Shown in pieces: positions 1 to 6,975 of a stretch of 14,420 nucleotides of DNA. The DNA is from an uncultured Zetaproteobacteria bacterium (GTDB taxonomy: Bacteria; Pseudomonadota; Zetaproteobacteria; Mariprofundales; Mariprofundaceae), in NCBI GenBank assembly GCA_947311795.1, contig CAMZLX010000190.1, positions 1 to 14,420 of the forward strand, read 5' to 3'. The position numbers were made by a program, and so were the translations under genes. The first letter of the stretch is position 1; every line of letters begins with the position of its first letter. The notes below the pieces were generated by a model. It was given only the letters and a program-made list of their open reading frames with translations, was not told where the DNA came from and ran no database searches.

Positions 1-141
1 GAAATGGTGATGCCTGGTGATAACGTAGCAATGGATGTTACATTGATTACACCTATCGCAATGGATAAAGAGCTTAGGTTCGCTATCCGTGAAGGTGGAC
101 GCACAGTTGGCGCTGGCGTTGTAACTGATATTAATAAGTAA
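1..141 (+). CDS. tuf: Elongation factor Tu, C-terminal end (partial)
   Basis: The window opens inside this gene in frame 1; the last 46 residues are visible, ending at TAA 139-141. EF-Tu is the GTPase that carries aminoacyl-tRNA to the ribosomal A site in the cytoplasm. The visible part is the end of beta-barrel domain 3, recognisable by EMVMPGDN, VTLITPIAMD and the near-invariant RFAIREGGRTVGAGVV. The GTPase domain lies outside the window. As the last gene of the str cluster (rpsL-rpsG-fusA-tuf in related genomes) it sits only 13 bases before rpsJ, so it probably shares a transcript with the S10 genes. Identity is secure; which copy of tuf this is cannot be told. Confidence 0.96.
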   Translation, partial: EMVMPGDNVAMDVTLITPIAMDKELRFAIREGGRTVGAGVVTDINK

Positions 142-154
142 TTAAGAGCATATA

Positions 155-463
155 ATGGCAAATCAAACTATTCGTATTCGCTTGAAAGCTTTTGACCATA
201 GAATTTTGGACAAAAGCGCTCAAGACATTGTAGAAACAGCAAAACGTACTGGTGCTGAGGTTAAGGGTCCTATCCCAATCCCAACACGCATCCGCAAGTT
301 CTGCGTAATTCGTTCACCGCATAAGTATAAAGATTCGCGTGAACAATTTGAAATTCGGACGCATAAGCGTCTACTCGACATCGAAAAACCAACCCCACAA
401 ACTGTGGATGCGTTGATGAAGCTAGACCTTCCGTCTGGCGTCGATGTTGAAATTAAACTTTAA
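155..463 (+). CDS. rpsJ: 30S ribosomal protein S10
   Basis: S10 is a small-subunit head protein that binds 16S rRNA and, in other bacteria, also acts as NusE in antitermination complexes. The 102-residue product is normal length. Family signatures are RIRLKAFDHRILD near the N-terminus, the GPIPIPT loop at about 38-44, and SREQFEIRTHKRLLDI around 61-76. The ATG at 155 is preceded by a modest AAGAG ribosome-binding site at 144-148, lying directly after the tuf stop. The 13-base gap leaves no space for a promoter or for an E. coli-type L4-responsive leader. First gene of the S10 block. Confidence 0.98.
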   Translation: MANQTIRIRLKAFDHRILDKSAQDIVETAKRTGAEVKGPIPIPTRIRKFCVIRSPHKYKDSREQFEIRTHKRLLDIEKPTPQTVDALMKLDLPSGVDVEIKL

Positions 464-474
464 GGGGCGTTGTC

Positions 475-1107
475 ATGAGTACAGGTCTAATTGCCCGTAA
501 AGCGGGTATGACACAGGTTTTCGCTGAAGATGGTTCAGTGGTTCCTGTTACCGTTCTTAATGTTGAACCATGCAAAGTGATTTCTTTGCGTACATCAGCT
601 AAAGACGGTTACAACGCAGTTCAAGTTGGTTTTGGCAAAGCGAAAAAAGTAGTGTCTCGTGCATTGCAAGGTCACTATGCTAAACAAGGTCAAGAAGCCA
701 TGGGCGGATTGATGGAATTTAGAACTGCAGCCGAGCCAGAATTGGAATTGGGTCAAGATTTGACTGCATCTTTATTTGAAGCAGGTCAGAAGCTTGATAT
801 TGCTGGCACATCAAAGGGTCGCGGTTTCGCGGGCGCAATGAAGCGTTATAACTTTGCTGGGCAACGCGCAACACATGGTGCTGAAAAAGTGCATCGCCAA
901 ATGGGTTCAACTGGTCAGTGCCAATGGCCTGGTCGTGTATTCCCGGGTAAAAAGATGCCTGGTCACTATGGTGATAAGCGTATTACAACCCAAAACATTG
1001 AAATTGTTCGCATTGATGAAGAAAAAAATCGTATTCTTGTAAAAGGTGCAGTACCTGGCGCAAAAAACGGTTTGCTTGAACTTCGTCTTGCGGTGAAGGG
1101 AGCATAA
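475..1107 (+). CDS. rplC: 50S ribosomal protein L3
   Basis: L3 is an early assembly protein of the large subunit; its long central extension reaches toward the peptidyl-transferase centre. The 210 residues match the family. Visible signatures are GLIARKAGMTQVF at the N-terminus, GTSKGRGFAGAMKR at 111-124 and GRVFPGKKMPGHYG at 153-166. Gln150 sits where E. coli L3 has the glutamine methylated by PrmB; it is followed here by Trp151 (QCQWPGR) rather than the Thr of E. coli. The ribosome-binding site AAGGGG (462-467) overlaps the rpsJ stop codon, and rplD starts one base after this gene ends. Confidence 0.98.
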   Translation: MSTGLIARKAGMTQVFAEDGSVVPVTVLNVEPCKVISLRTSAKDGYNAVQVGFGKAKKVVSRALQGHYAKQGQEAMGGLMEFRTAAEPELELGQDLTASLFEAGQKLDIAGTSKGRGFAGAMKRYNFAGQRATHGAEKVHRQMGSTGQCQWPGRVFPGKKMPGHYGDKRITTQNIEIVRIDEEKNRILVKGAVPGAKNGLLELRLAVKGA

Positions 1108-1108
1108 G

Positions 1109-1738
1109 GTGGCTGAAGTAAAAATTGTTGACCAAAACAACAAGAAAGTCGGCTCTCGTGAAGTAAGCGATGCTATTTTCGGTTTGGAAGCAGATGCAGG
1201 TTTAGTGCATCGTGTTTATAATGCTTTGGCTCGCACGCAACGTGTGGGTACGCATAGCACCAAAACCGTAGCTGATGTTTCTGGTGGTGGTAAAAAACCA
1301 TTCAAACAAAAAGGTACAGGACGTGCGCGTCAGGGTACAACACGTGCAGCGCAAATGCGTCACGGTGGTGTGGCTCATGGCCCGCAACCGCACGACTACA
1401 ACACACGTATCAATAAAAAAGAACGCCGTCGCGCAGTGGCAGTTGTTCTTTCCGACGCACTTCGCGAAGGGCGTTTGATTGTGGTTAAAAAATTAGCATT
1501 AAAAGAAACCAAAACAAAAGCGTTCTTAGCAGTTCGCGACAAATTGAAGGTGACTTCAGGCTTGTTCGTTTTGGCTGAAAACAACGATGCTGTTGAGCTT
1601 TCAGGCCGCAATGTGCCTTTAAGTAAAGTGGTGTTGGATGGTCAAATGAACTTGCATGATATGCTTAAATTTGATCATTTGGTTGTGACTGAAGATGCAC
1701 TAACAAATATTGAAAAACGCTTGGGAGGTGAAGGATGA
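1109..1738 (+). CDS. rplD: 50S ribosomal protein L4 (GTG start)
   Basis: L4 binds 23S rRNA and lines the peptide exit tunnel; in E. coli it also represses the S10 operon. The 209-residue product has the tunnel loop GKKPFKQKGTGRARQG at about 61-76, the region where macrolide-resistance changes occur in other bacteria, and HGPQPHDYNTR following. It starts with GTG at 1109, one base after the rplC stop, with a strong AAGGGAG site at 1096-1102. No alternative ATG gives a full N-terminus. The stop overlaps the rplW start (ATGA, 1735-1738), implying coupling. The residues for rRNA binding look intact, but no L4 target leader exists upstream of rpsJ. Confidence 0.98.
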   Translation: MAEVKIVDQNNKKVGSREVSDAIFGLEADAGLVHRVYNALARTQRVGTHSTKTVADVSGGGKKPFKQKGTGRARQGTTRAAQMRHGGVAHGPQPHDYNTRINKKERRRAVAVVLSDALREGRLIVVKKLALKETKTKAFLAVRDKLKVTSGLFVLAENNDAVELSGRNVPLSKVVLDGQMNLHDMLKFDHLVVTEDALTNIEKRLGGEG

Positions 1739-2034
1739 GCGCAAAATATCATCATTTCAACACGCTCCGTAAGCCAGTAATTACTGAAAAGAGCTATCAA
1801 GCAACAGGTGAAGCGAACCAATATACGTTCCGCATTGCACCTGATGCAACAAAAGTTCAAGTAAAAGCGGCTATTGAGGCAATCTTTGAAGTATCGGTTG
1901 TAAAAGTTCAAGTTGTGAACATGCCGAGCAAAGAAAAGCGTCGCGGCATGCATTCTGGAACTCGCTCTGGTTATCGTAAAGCGATCATTCGTCTGGCAGA
2001 AGGTCAGTCGCTTGAAGCAGCGGAAGAGGCATAA
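1735..2034 (+). CDS. rplW: 50S ribosomal protein L23
   Basis: L23 sits at the tunnel exit of the large subunit and is the docking point for trigger factor and SRP in bacteria. The 99 residues are the usual length. RKPVITEKSY at 12-21 and YTFRIAPDATKVQVKAAIEAIF are family hallmarks, followed by the loop KEKRRGMHSGTRSGYRKAI, which contacts 23S rRNA. The ATG overlaps the rplD stop by four bases and a GGAGG site lies at 1724-1728 inside rplD. The C-terminal tail is acidic (EAAEEA). rplB follows after three bases. Confidence 0.97.
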   Translation: MSAKYHHFNTLRKPVITEKSYQATGEANQYTFRIAPDATKVQVKAAIEAIFEVSVVKVQVVNMPSKEKRRGMHSGTRSGYRKAIIRLAEGQSLEAAEEA

Positions 2035-2037
2035 GAC

Positions 2038-2868
2038 ATGGCAATTAAAGTATGGAAACCAATGACCAATGGTGTTCGTGGACGCGTTGCGATTGTAAAC
2101 CCTGATTTGTACAAAGGTGCGCCAGAAGCACGTTTGACAGAAGGTCTTACAAAATCGGGCGGTCGTAACAACAATGGTCGCATCACTTCTCGTCATCGTG
2201 GCGGCGGACATAAACGCCTTTATCGTATGATTGATTTTAAACGTGACAATCAAGGAATCGAAGGTAAGGTTGCGCGCCTTGAATATGACCCTAACCGTAC
2301 TGCACACATTGCATTGATTGTGTTTAGTAATGGTGATAAGCGTTATATTTTAGCACCGCAAGGTCTTAGAGCTGGTGATACCGTTGTATCAGGTTCTGAA
2401 GCAGAAATTCGCCCAGGCAATGCAATGCCACTTGGCAATATTCGTGTAGGTACCATGCTACACAATGTTGAAATGAAACCTGGCAAAGGTGGGCAAATGG
2501 CGCGCACAGCTGGCGCTTCTGTTCAGTTGATGGGTAAAGAAAATGGCAAAGCTATTTTGAAATTACCATCGGGTGAATTCCGCAAAGTAGATTTGCGTTG
2601 CATGGCAAGTATTGGCGTGATTGGTAATGCTGACCATTCCAACCAAAAGGTTGGTAAGGCAGGCCGTTCACGCTGGTTGGGTAAACGCCCTCATGTTCGT
2701 GGTGTTGCCATGAACCCTGTTGACCATCCACATGGTGGTGGTGAAGGGCGTACATCGGGTGGTCGTCACCCAGTAACACCTTGGGGTGTTCCAACCAAGG
2801 GTCGTAAGACTCGTAAAAAGAATAAGACTTCGAATCGTGATATTATTCGTCGTCGCAATCAGAAGTGA
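2038..2868 (+). CDS. rplB: 50S ribosomal protein L2
   Basis: L2 is one of the most conserved large-subunit proteins, needed for subunit joining and for organising the peptidyl-transferase centre. The 276 residues match the usual 272-277. SGGRNNNGRITSRHRGGGHKR (near 40-60) and the C-terminal VDHPHGGGEGR motif are intact; His230 in this motif probably corresponds to the essential His229 of E. coli. The tail is strongly basic. The ribosome-binding site AGAGG (2025-2029) lies inside rplW and only three bases separate the genes, so translation is probably coupled. Confidence 0.98.
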   Translation: MAIKVWKPMTNGVRGRVAIVNPDLYKGAPEARLTEGLTKSGGRNNNGRITSRHRGGGHKRLYRMIDFKRDNQGIEGKVARLEYDPNRTAHIALIVFSNGDKRYILAPQGLRAGDTVVSGSEAEIRPGNAMPLGNIRVGTMLHNVEMKPGKGGQMARTAGASVQLMGKENGKAILKLPSGEFRKVDLRCMASIGVIGNADHSNQKVGKAGRSRWLGKRPHVRGVAMNPVDHPHGGGEGRTSGGRHPVTPWGVPTKGRKTRKKNKTSNRDIIRRRNQK

Positions 2869-2880
2869 GGTAGCTAGAAA

Positions 2881-3159
2881 ATGGCACGTTCATTAAAGAA
2901 AGGTCCTTACATTCAAGCTTCTCTTGAGAAGAAAGTAGATGCTGCTATTGAGAATGGTAAGAAAGGCGTGATTAAAACTTGGTCTCGTCGCTCAACTATC
3001 TCACCTGATTTTGTAGGCTTGAACTTTGCTGTGCATAACGGCAACAAATTTATTCCTGTGTTTGTTTCTGAGAACATGGTGGGTCACAAATTGGGCGAAT
3101 TCGCACCAACGCGTACTTATTATGGTCACGGTGCTGACAAAAAAGCGCGGAAGAGGTAA
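2881..3159 (+). CDS. rpsS: 30S ribosomal protein S19
   Basis: S19 is located in the head of the small subunit, next to S13, and contacts the A-site finger and tRNA region. The 92 residues agree with the family. MARSLKKGPYI at the N-terminus, TWSRRSTISPDFVG at about 43-56 and NMVGHKLGEFAPTRTYYGH near the C-terminus are diagnostic. The ATG at 2881 is preceded by GAGGT at 2867-2871, overlapping the end of rplB, with nine bases of spacing. No unusual features. Confidence 0.98.
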   Translation: MARSLKKGPYIQASLEKKVDAAIENGKKGVIKTWSRRSTISPDFVGLNFAVHNGNKFIPVFVSENMVGHKLGEFAPTRTYYGHGADKKARKR

Positions 3160-3164
3160 TCGGT

Positions 3165-3506
3165 ATGTCTGAAGAAGTACGTGCGATGCATAAAAATGCA
3201 CACATTAGCGCACAAAAAGTTCGTACAGTAGCCAATGCTGTGCGTGGTCTTCCTGTTGACCGTGCCTTAGCTGCATTGTCTTTGTCGCCTAAAAAAGCTG
3301 CGCGGGTTATTGAGAAGGTTGTAAAGTCTGCGGTTGCTAATGCAGAACAAAACAATGGTTTGGATATTGATAACCTTTTGATTTCAACCATCACAGTTGA
3401 TCAAGGTGAAGTTTTAAAACGCTACCGTCCGAAAGGAATGGGTCGTATGCGTCAACGTTTTCATCGTCATAGTCATGTAACAGTGGCTGTGAGCGAACGC
3501 AGTTAA
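3165..3506 (+). CDS. rplV: 50S ribosomal protein L22
   Basis: L22 binds all 23S rRNA domains and extends a beta-hairpin into the peptide exit tunnel, where some stalling peptides and macrolides act. The 113 residues include AHISAQKVRTVANAVRG near the N-terminus, the SPKKAARVIEKVVKSAVANAE helix, and the hairpin region LKRYRPKGMGRMRQRFHRHSH, which follows the family pattern without insertions. The AGAGG site at 3152-3156 lies in the last codons of rpsS and the genes are five bases apart. Confidence 0.97.
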   Translation: MSEEVRAMHKNAHISAQKVRTVANAVRGLPVDRALAALSLSPKKAARVIEKVVKSAVANAEQNNGLDIDNLLISTITVDQGEVLKRYRPKGMGRMRQRFHRHSHVTVAVSERS

Positions 3507-3518
3507 GGGAGTTCTGGA

Positions 3519-4175
3519 ATGGGACAAAAAGTCAATCCAATTGGTTTCCGAGTTGGTATTACCCGTGGATGGGAATCAGTTTGGTATGCAGCAGATAAAG
3601 ATTTTGGTAGTCAGCTTAGAGAAGACATCCAAATGCGTAGGTTTATCAAGGCTAGAATGAAACATGCGGGTGTATCTCGTATCGTGATTGAAAGACCTGC
3701 TGGTAAAGTAAAAGTAACTGTGCATACTGCGCGCCCCGGCGTCATCATCGGTCGTAAAGGTTCTGAGATTGAAGCGCTTCGTAACGCCTTATTGCATAAG
3801 TTCGGTCAAGAAGTACAAGTTTATATTGTTGAGATTAAACGCCCTGAAGCAGAGGCCCAATTGGTTGCAGAAAATATTGCTTTCCAACTTGAGCGTAGGG
3901 TTGCTTTCCGTCGTGCGATGAAACGCGCGGTGCAAGGTGCAATGCGTATGGGCGCTAAAGGCGTTCGTATCAACTGTTCAGGTCGTTTGGGTGGTGCTGA
4001 TATTGCCCGCATGGAATGGTATCGTGAGGGTCGTGTGCCTTTGCATACACTTCGTGCAGAAATCGATTATGGCGTTGCAGAAGCTGCAACAACATACGGT
4101 ATTATTGGTGTAAAAGTTTGGGTGTTTAATGGCGAGAAGCTTGGCGAAAGCGAAGCAGCAGCTACAAACGCGTAA
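3519..4175 (+). CDS. rpsC: 30S ribosomal protein S3
   Basis: S3 helps form the mRNA entry channel of the small subunit and contributes to helicase activity. MGQKVNPIGFRVG begins the protein; a type-II KH domain follows, with the GxxG loop in VIIGRKG at about 75-81. The C-terminal domain contains GVRINCSGRLGGADIARMEW and PLHTLRAEIDYG. At 218 residues it is slightly shorter than the 233 of E. coli because the C-terminal tail is short (ending SEAAATNA), which is common. A strong AAGGGAG site at 3505-3511 supports the start at 3519. Confidence 0.98.
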   Translation: MGQKVNPIGFRVGITRGWESVWYAADKDFGSQLREDIQMRRFIKARMKHAGVSRIVIERPAGKVKVTVHTARPGVIIGRKGSEIEALRNALLHKFGQEVQVYIVEIKRPEAEAQLVAENIAFQLERRVAFRRAMKRAVQGAMRMGAKGVRINCSGRLGGADIARMEWYREGRVPLHTLRAEIDYGVAEAATTYGIIGVKVWVFNGEKLGESEAAATNA

Positions 4176-4190
4176 CGGAGATTAAGAGTT

Positions 4191-4613
4191 ATGTTACAAC
4201 CGAAAAAAGTACGTTGGCGTAAACACCACAAGGAGCTTCAACGCATCCGTGGTAAAGCGACACGTGGCGCAAGTTTGAATTTTGGTGATTTCGGCATCAA
4301 GGCTATGGAGCCTGGTCGTATTACTGCACGTCAAATTGAAGCTGCACGTATCACAATGACACGTCACATTAAACGTCAAGGACGCGTATGGATTCGTATG
4401 TTCCCTGATTTGCCAGTGTCGAAAAAACCTGCGGAAGTTCGCATGGGTAAAGGTAAAGGTTCACCAGAATATTGGGTGGCTGCAGTTCGCGCTGGTCGCA
4501 TTCTTTTTGAAATGGATGGCGTGAATGAAGAGTTGGCACGTGAAGCATTGGGTCGCGCTGCCTCAAAACTGCCGATTCGCACTAAAGTAGTTGTGCGTGG
4601 AGTTGGACGATGA
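4191..4613 (+). CDS. rplP: 50S ribosomal protein L16
   Basis: L16 sits near the A-site tRNA elbow in the large subunit and is required late in assembly. MLQPKK starts the protein, and GRITARQIEAARITMTRHIK and RMGKGKGSPEYW (84-95) are diagnostic; Arg84 aligns with the E. coli Arg81 that is hydroxylated by YcfD. At 140 residues it is slightly longer than E. coli L16 (136). The extra residues appear to lie near 12-26, where KHHKELQRIRGKATRG replaces the usual shorter basic-glycine loop. GGAG at 4177-4180 serves the ATG at 4191. The stop overlaps rpmC (ATGA). Confidence 0.97.
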   Translation: MLQPKKVRWRKHHKELQRIRGKATRGASLNFGDFGIKAMEPGRITARQIEAARITMTRHIKRQGRVWIRMFPDLPVSKKPAEVRMGKGKGSPEYWVAAVRAGRILFEMDGVNEELAREALGRAASKLPIRTKVVVRGVGR

Positions 4614-4795
4614 AAGCTAAAGAATTGCGTGAAATGAAAGACGCTGAATTGAAAGAAAAAATGGATGAATTGGCTGCAGAAGGTATGAAGCTCAGATTCC
4701 AAAGAGCAACGATGCAATTAACGCATACAAGCCGTATTTCAGCAAACCGCCGTGAAGTAGCACGCATTCAGACCATTCTGAATGAACGTCGCTAA
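4610..4795 (+). CDS. rpmC: 50S ribosomal protein L29
   Basis: L29 is a small two-helix protein near the tunnel exit, next to L23. The 61-residue product begins MKAKELREM and contains LRFQRATMQLTHTSRI and the closing helix RREVARIQTILNERR, typical of the family. The ATG overlaps the rplP stop by four bases; GGAG at 4599-4602 lies eight bases upstream inside rplP, so translation is very likely coupled to L16. No other start in this frame gives a complete helical N-terminus. Confidence 0.97.
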   Translation: MKAKELREMKDAELKEKMDELAAEGMKLRFQRATMQLTHTSRISANRREVARIQTILNERR

Positions 4796-4807
4796 GAGGT
4801 TATGGAA

Positions 4808-5074
4808 ATGAGTGAAGTTAGTAGTAATAAACGCACCCTTGAAGGTGTTGTTGTGAGTAACAAAGGTGAGAAAACCGTTGTTGTTGAAGTTGAGCGTCGC
4901 TTTTTGCATGCTCGCTACCGCAAAACTGTAAGCTCGCACAAAAAATACATGGCCCATGATGCAGAAAATACTTGCAACATTGGTGATAAAGTACGCATTT
5001 CTGAATGCCCTCCGATTTCTCGTCGTAAGACTTGGATGATGGATGAAGTCATTTCACGTGCTGAGCAATTGTAG
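4808..5074 (+). CDS. rpsQ: 30S ribosomal protein S17 (start moved to second ATG)
   Basis: S17 is a primary 16S rRNA-binding protein with an OB fold. KRTLEGVVVSNKGEKTVVVEVER near the N-terminus and HDAENTCNIGDKVRISECPPIS followed by RRKTW are diagnostic. Two in-frame ATGs exist, at 4802 and 4808. The only ribosome-binding site, AGAGG at 4795-4799, is two bases from the first and eight from the second, so I choose 4808, giving 88 residues beginning MSEVSS; the first would add Met-Glu. It overlaps nothing and rplN follows after 12 bases. This is the last gene of the S10 block. Confidence 0.95.
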   Translation: MSEVSSNKRTLEGVVVSNKGEKTVVVEVERRFLHARYRKTVSSHKKYMAHDAENTCNIGDKVRISECPPISRRKTWMMDEVISRAEQL

Positions 5075-5086
5075 GGGTTTTGAAAG

Positions 5087-5455
5087 ATGATTCAGAATGA
5101 AACAGTTCTGCAAGTTGCAGACAACTCAGGCGCACGTCGCGTGACTTGTATCAAAGTTTTGGGTGGTTCAAAACGTCGTTATGCAAGTGTTGGTGATGTG
5201 ATTGTTGTTGCAGTGAAGGAAGTTATTCCTGGCGGCAAAGTGAAAAAAGGTGAAGTGCAACGTGCTGTTGTTGTTCGCGTGGCTAAAGAATTCCGTCGTC
5301 CTGATGGAAGTTCAATTCGCTTTGATGAAAACGCTGCAGTATTATTGAATAAACAAGGTGAGCCAATTGGTACGCGTATTTTTGGCCCTGTAACCCGCGA
5401 ACTTCGTGCAAAAGGATATATGAAAATTATTTCCCTTGCGCCAGAAGTTCTTTAA
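5087..5455 (+). CDS. rplN: 50S ribosomal protein L14
   Basis: L14 lies at the subunit interface, forming inter-subunit bridges, and is the binding site of the silencing factor RsfS. The 122 residues have the full family pattern: ADNSGARRVTCIKVLGGSKRRYA (about 11-33), VKKGEVQRAVVVR, RPDGSSIRFDENAAVLLN and IGTRIFGPVTREL, ending in the typical FMKIISLAPEVL-like tail (YMKIISLAPEVL). The ribosome-binding site AGGGG (5073-5077) overlaps the rpsQ stop, nine bases before the ATG. It is the first gene of the spc block, but the 12-base gap leaves no space for a separate spc promoter. Confidence 0.98.
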   Translation: MIQNETVLQVADNSGARRVTCIKVLGGSKRRYASVGDVIVVAVKEVIPGGKVKKGEVQRAVVVRVAKEFRRPDGSSIRFDENAAVLLNKQGEPIGTRIFGPVTRELRAKGYMKIISLAPEVL

Positions 5456-5470
5456 TAAAGAGGATTTGGC

Positions 5471-5800
5471 ATGTCTACGAACGTAAAATATCGTATTCGC
5501 AGCAGTGATGAAGTTGTTGTCATCACTGGCCGTGATAAAGGTGCACGTGGTAAAGTTACACGTGTTCTTCCTGAAAAAGGCAAAGTAATTGTTGCTAAAA
5601 TTAACATGGTTAAGCGTCATACCAAAGCATCACAAGCTAATGCTGGTGGTATTATTGAACGTGAAGCACCTTTAGAAATATCAAATGTTCAATTTGTTTG
5701 TCCAAAATGTGACACTGGTGTTCGCTTGGGCATTAAAACATTAGAAGATGGTCGTAAAGTTCGCACTTGCCGCAAATGTGGCGAAGTGTTGGATAAGTAG
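5471..5800 (+). CDS. rplX: 50S ribosomal protein L24, zinc-ribbon form
   Basis: L24 is an assembly-initiator protein of the large subunit with a KOW domain: SSDEVVVITGRDKGARGKV at about 11-29. MVKRHTKAS and EAPLEISNVQFVCPKC follow. The C-terminal region keeps a complete CxxC pair of pairs (Cys77, Cys80, Cys100, Cys103), the zinc-ribbon form that many proteobacteria have partly lost. The 109 residues are slightly longer than E. coli L24 (104). The AAAGAGGA site at 5457-5464 fits the ATG at 5471 with about seven bases of spacing. Metal binding is inferred from the cysteines. Confidence 0.97.
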   Translation: MSTNVKYRIRSSDEVVVITGRDKGARGKVTRVLPEKGKVIVAKINMVKRHTKASQANAGGIIEREAPLEISNVQFVCPKCDTGVRLGIKTLEDGRKVRTCRKCGEVLDK

Positions 5801-5810
5801 GAGTAGTGCA

Positions 5811-6353
5811 ATGGCACGCTTGAAAGAAGATTATAATAAACGTGTAAAACCTGCGCTCATTAAAGAGCTTGGTTATAAAAACGTCATGGAAGTTCCTGCG
5901 ATTACTAAAATTGTAATCAATATGGGTTGTGGTGAAGCATCGCAAAACCGCAAGCTATTAGACGGTGCATTAACTGATATGTTGGCGCTTTCTGGTCAAA
6001 AACCAGTGGTGACCAAAGCACGCAAATCAATTGCAAACTTTAAGTTACGTGATGATATGCCTGTTGGCTGTCGTGTGACTTTACGTGGTGAGCGTATGTG
6101 GGAATTTTTTGACCGCTTGGTGAATATTGCGCTTCCACGTATTCGTGATTTCCGTGGTATTAGCCCGAAAGCATTTGATGGTCGTGGTAACTATACCTTG
6201 GGTGTTAAAGAGCAAATCATTTTCCCTGAAATTGATTATGATAAGATTGATAAAATTCGTGGTATGGATATCACTATCTGTACAACAGCGAATACAAATG
6301 ACGAAGGGCGCGCACTGTTGAAACAATTCAGTATGCCTTTTCGGAATTCATAG
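5811..6353 (+). CDS. rplE: 50S ribosomal protein L5
   Basis: L5 binds 5S rRNA and contacts P-site tRNA and S13 across the subunit bridge. The true start is the ATG at 5811, giving 180 residues beginning MARLKEDYNKRV, with TAGGAG at 5798-5803 seven bases upstream. The open frame continues upstream to 5748, but that part reads through rplX in another frame. Diagnostic segments are ITKIVINMGCGEA, KPVVTKARKSIANFKLRD, PVGCRVTLRGERMWEF and GISPKAFDGRGNYTLGVKEQ. The end MPFRNS is slightly different from the usual MPFR-K. The 10-base gap to rplX contains no obvious S8-target structure. Confidence 0.97.
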   Translation: MARLKEDYNKRVKPALIKELGYKNVMEVPAITKIVINMGCGEASQNRKLLDGALTDMLALSGQKPVVTKARKSIANFKLRDDMPVGCRVTLRGERMWEFFDRLVNIALPRIRDFRGISPKAFDGRGNYTLGVKEQIIFPEIDYDKIDKIRGMDITICTTANTNDEGRALLKQFSMPFRNS

Positions 6354-6362
6354 GAGCTTTTG

Positions 6363-6548
6363 ATGGCAACGAAGGCATTAAAGGTTAAATGTAACCGTAC
6401 ACCAAAATTTAAAGTTCGTGGTTATACGCGCTGTCAGTTGTGTGGTCGTCCACATTCTGTTTATCGTAAACTCGGTATGTGTCGTATTTGTTTGAGAAAA
6501 CATGCTTTGGCGGGTGAAATCCCAGGCATGGTTAAATCAAGCTGGTAA
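6363..6548 (+). CDS. rpsN: 30S ribosomal protein S14, short zinc-binding type (type Z)
   Basis: S14 binds 16S rRNA in the head of the small subunit. The start is ATG 6363 (61 residues, MATKALKVK), with AGGAG at 6352-6356 six bases upstream; the TTG at 6360 is not needed. This is the short type carrying CxxC at Cys24/Cys27 and Cys40/Cys43, inferred to hold a structural zinc, with RGYTRCQLCGRPHSVYRK and LGMCRICLRKHA. The roughly 100-residue zinc-free type found in E. coli is not what is encoded here. This helps place the organism outside the common gamma- and betaproteobacteria. It is also sometimes named rpsZ. Confidence 0.97.
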   Translation: MATKALKVKCNRTPKFKVRGYTRCQLCGRPHSVYRKLGMCRICLRKHALAGEIPGMVKSSW

Positions 6549-6567
6549 TTGGGTAGGAGATAGTTTT

Positions 6568-6963
6568 ATGATGATGGATCGTATTGCGGACATGTTAACC
6601 CGCATTCGCAACGCACAGCAGGCAGGATTAGAAAAAGTGGAAATGCCAGGTAGCAATACTTTGGTTTCCATCGCTCAAATCTTGAAAGCTGAAGGTTATA
6701 TTCAAGCTGGCAAACCTTATAATTATAAAGGTCATCGCTATTTGCGTTTGACACTACGTTATGATGATGAAGGTCAACCAGCTATCCGTGAAATTACACG
6801 TATTTCTAAATCTGGTCGTCGTGTTTACGCGCCAGCAACAGAATTGCCACGTGTACGTAACGGATATGGGATTGCTGTAATCAGCACTTCACAAGGTCTT
6901 ATGACTGACAAAGATGCTCGCACCAAAAACATTGGTGGCGAAGTTCTTTGTACAGTATTTTAG
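6568..6963 (+). CDS. rpsH: 30S ribosomal protein S8
   Basis: S8 is a primary 16S rRNA-binding protein of the platform; in E. coli it represses the spc operon. Three ATG codons run in a row (6568, 6571, 6574). AGGAGA at 6555-6560 is seven bases from the first, so 6568 is chosen, giving 131 residues beginning MMMDRIADMLTRIRN. The frame extends upstream to 6502, but that lies over rpsN and is rejected. The C-terminal half has the rRNA-binding RISKSGRRVYAP and RNGYGIAVISTSQGLMTD segments, ending GGEVLCTVF. Confidence 0.97.
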   Translation: MMMDRIADMLTRIRNAQQAGLEKVEMPGSNTLVSIAQILKAEGYIQAGKPYNYKGHRYLRLTLRYDDEGQPAIREITRISKSGRRVYAPATELPRVRNGYGIAVISTSQGLMTDKDARTKNIGGEVLCTVF

Positions 6964-6975
6964 AGGTAGATTACT

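Noticed and set aside
1675..2307. A 210-residue open frame on the minus strand
   Set aside because: It lies entirely opposite the end of rplD, rplW and the start of rplB. The composition (many Cys, Phe, Thr, Asn) is that of an antisense shadow of basic ribosomal protein genes, and I recognise no domain.
5748..5810. Upstream extension of the L5 frame
   Set aside because: It overlaps rplX and lacks homology to L5; ATG 5811 has its own TAGGAG and gives the normal L5 N-terminus.
6502..6567. Upstream extension of the S8 frame
   Set aside because: It runs through rpsN in a different frame; AGGAGA at 6555-6560 points to ATG 6568.
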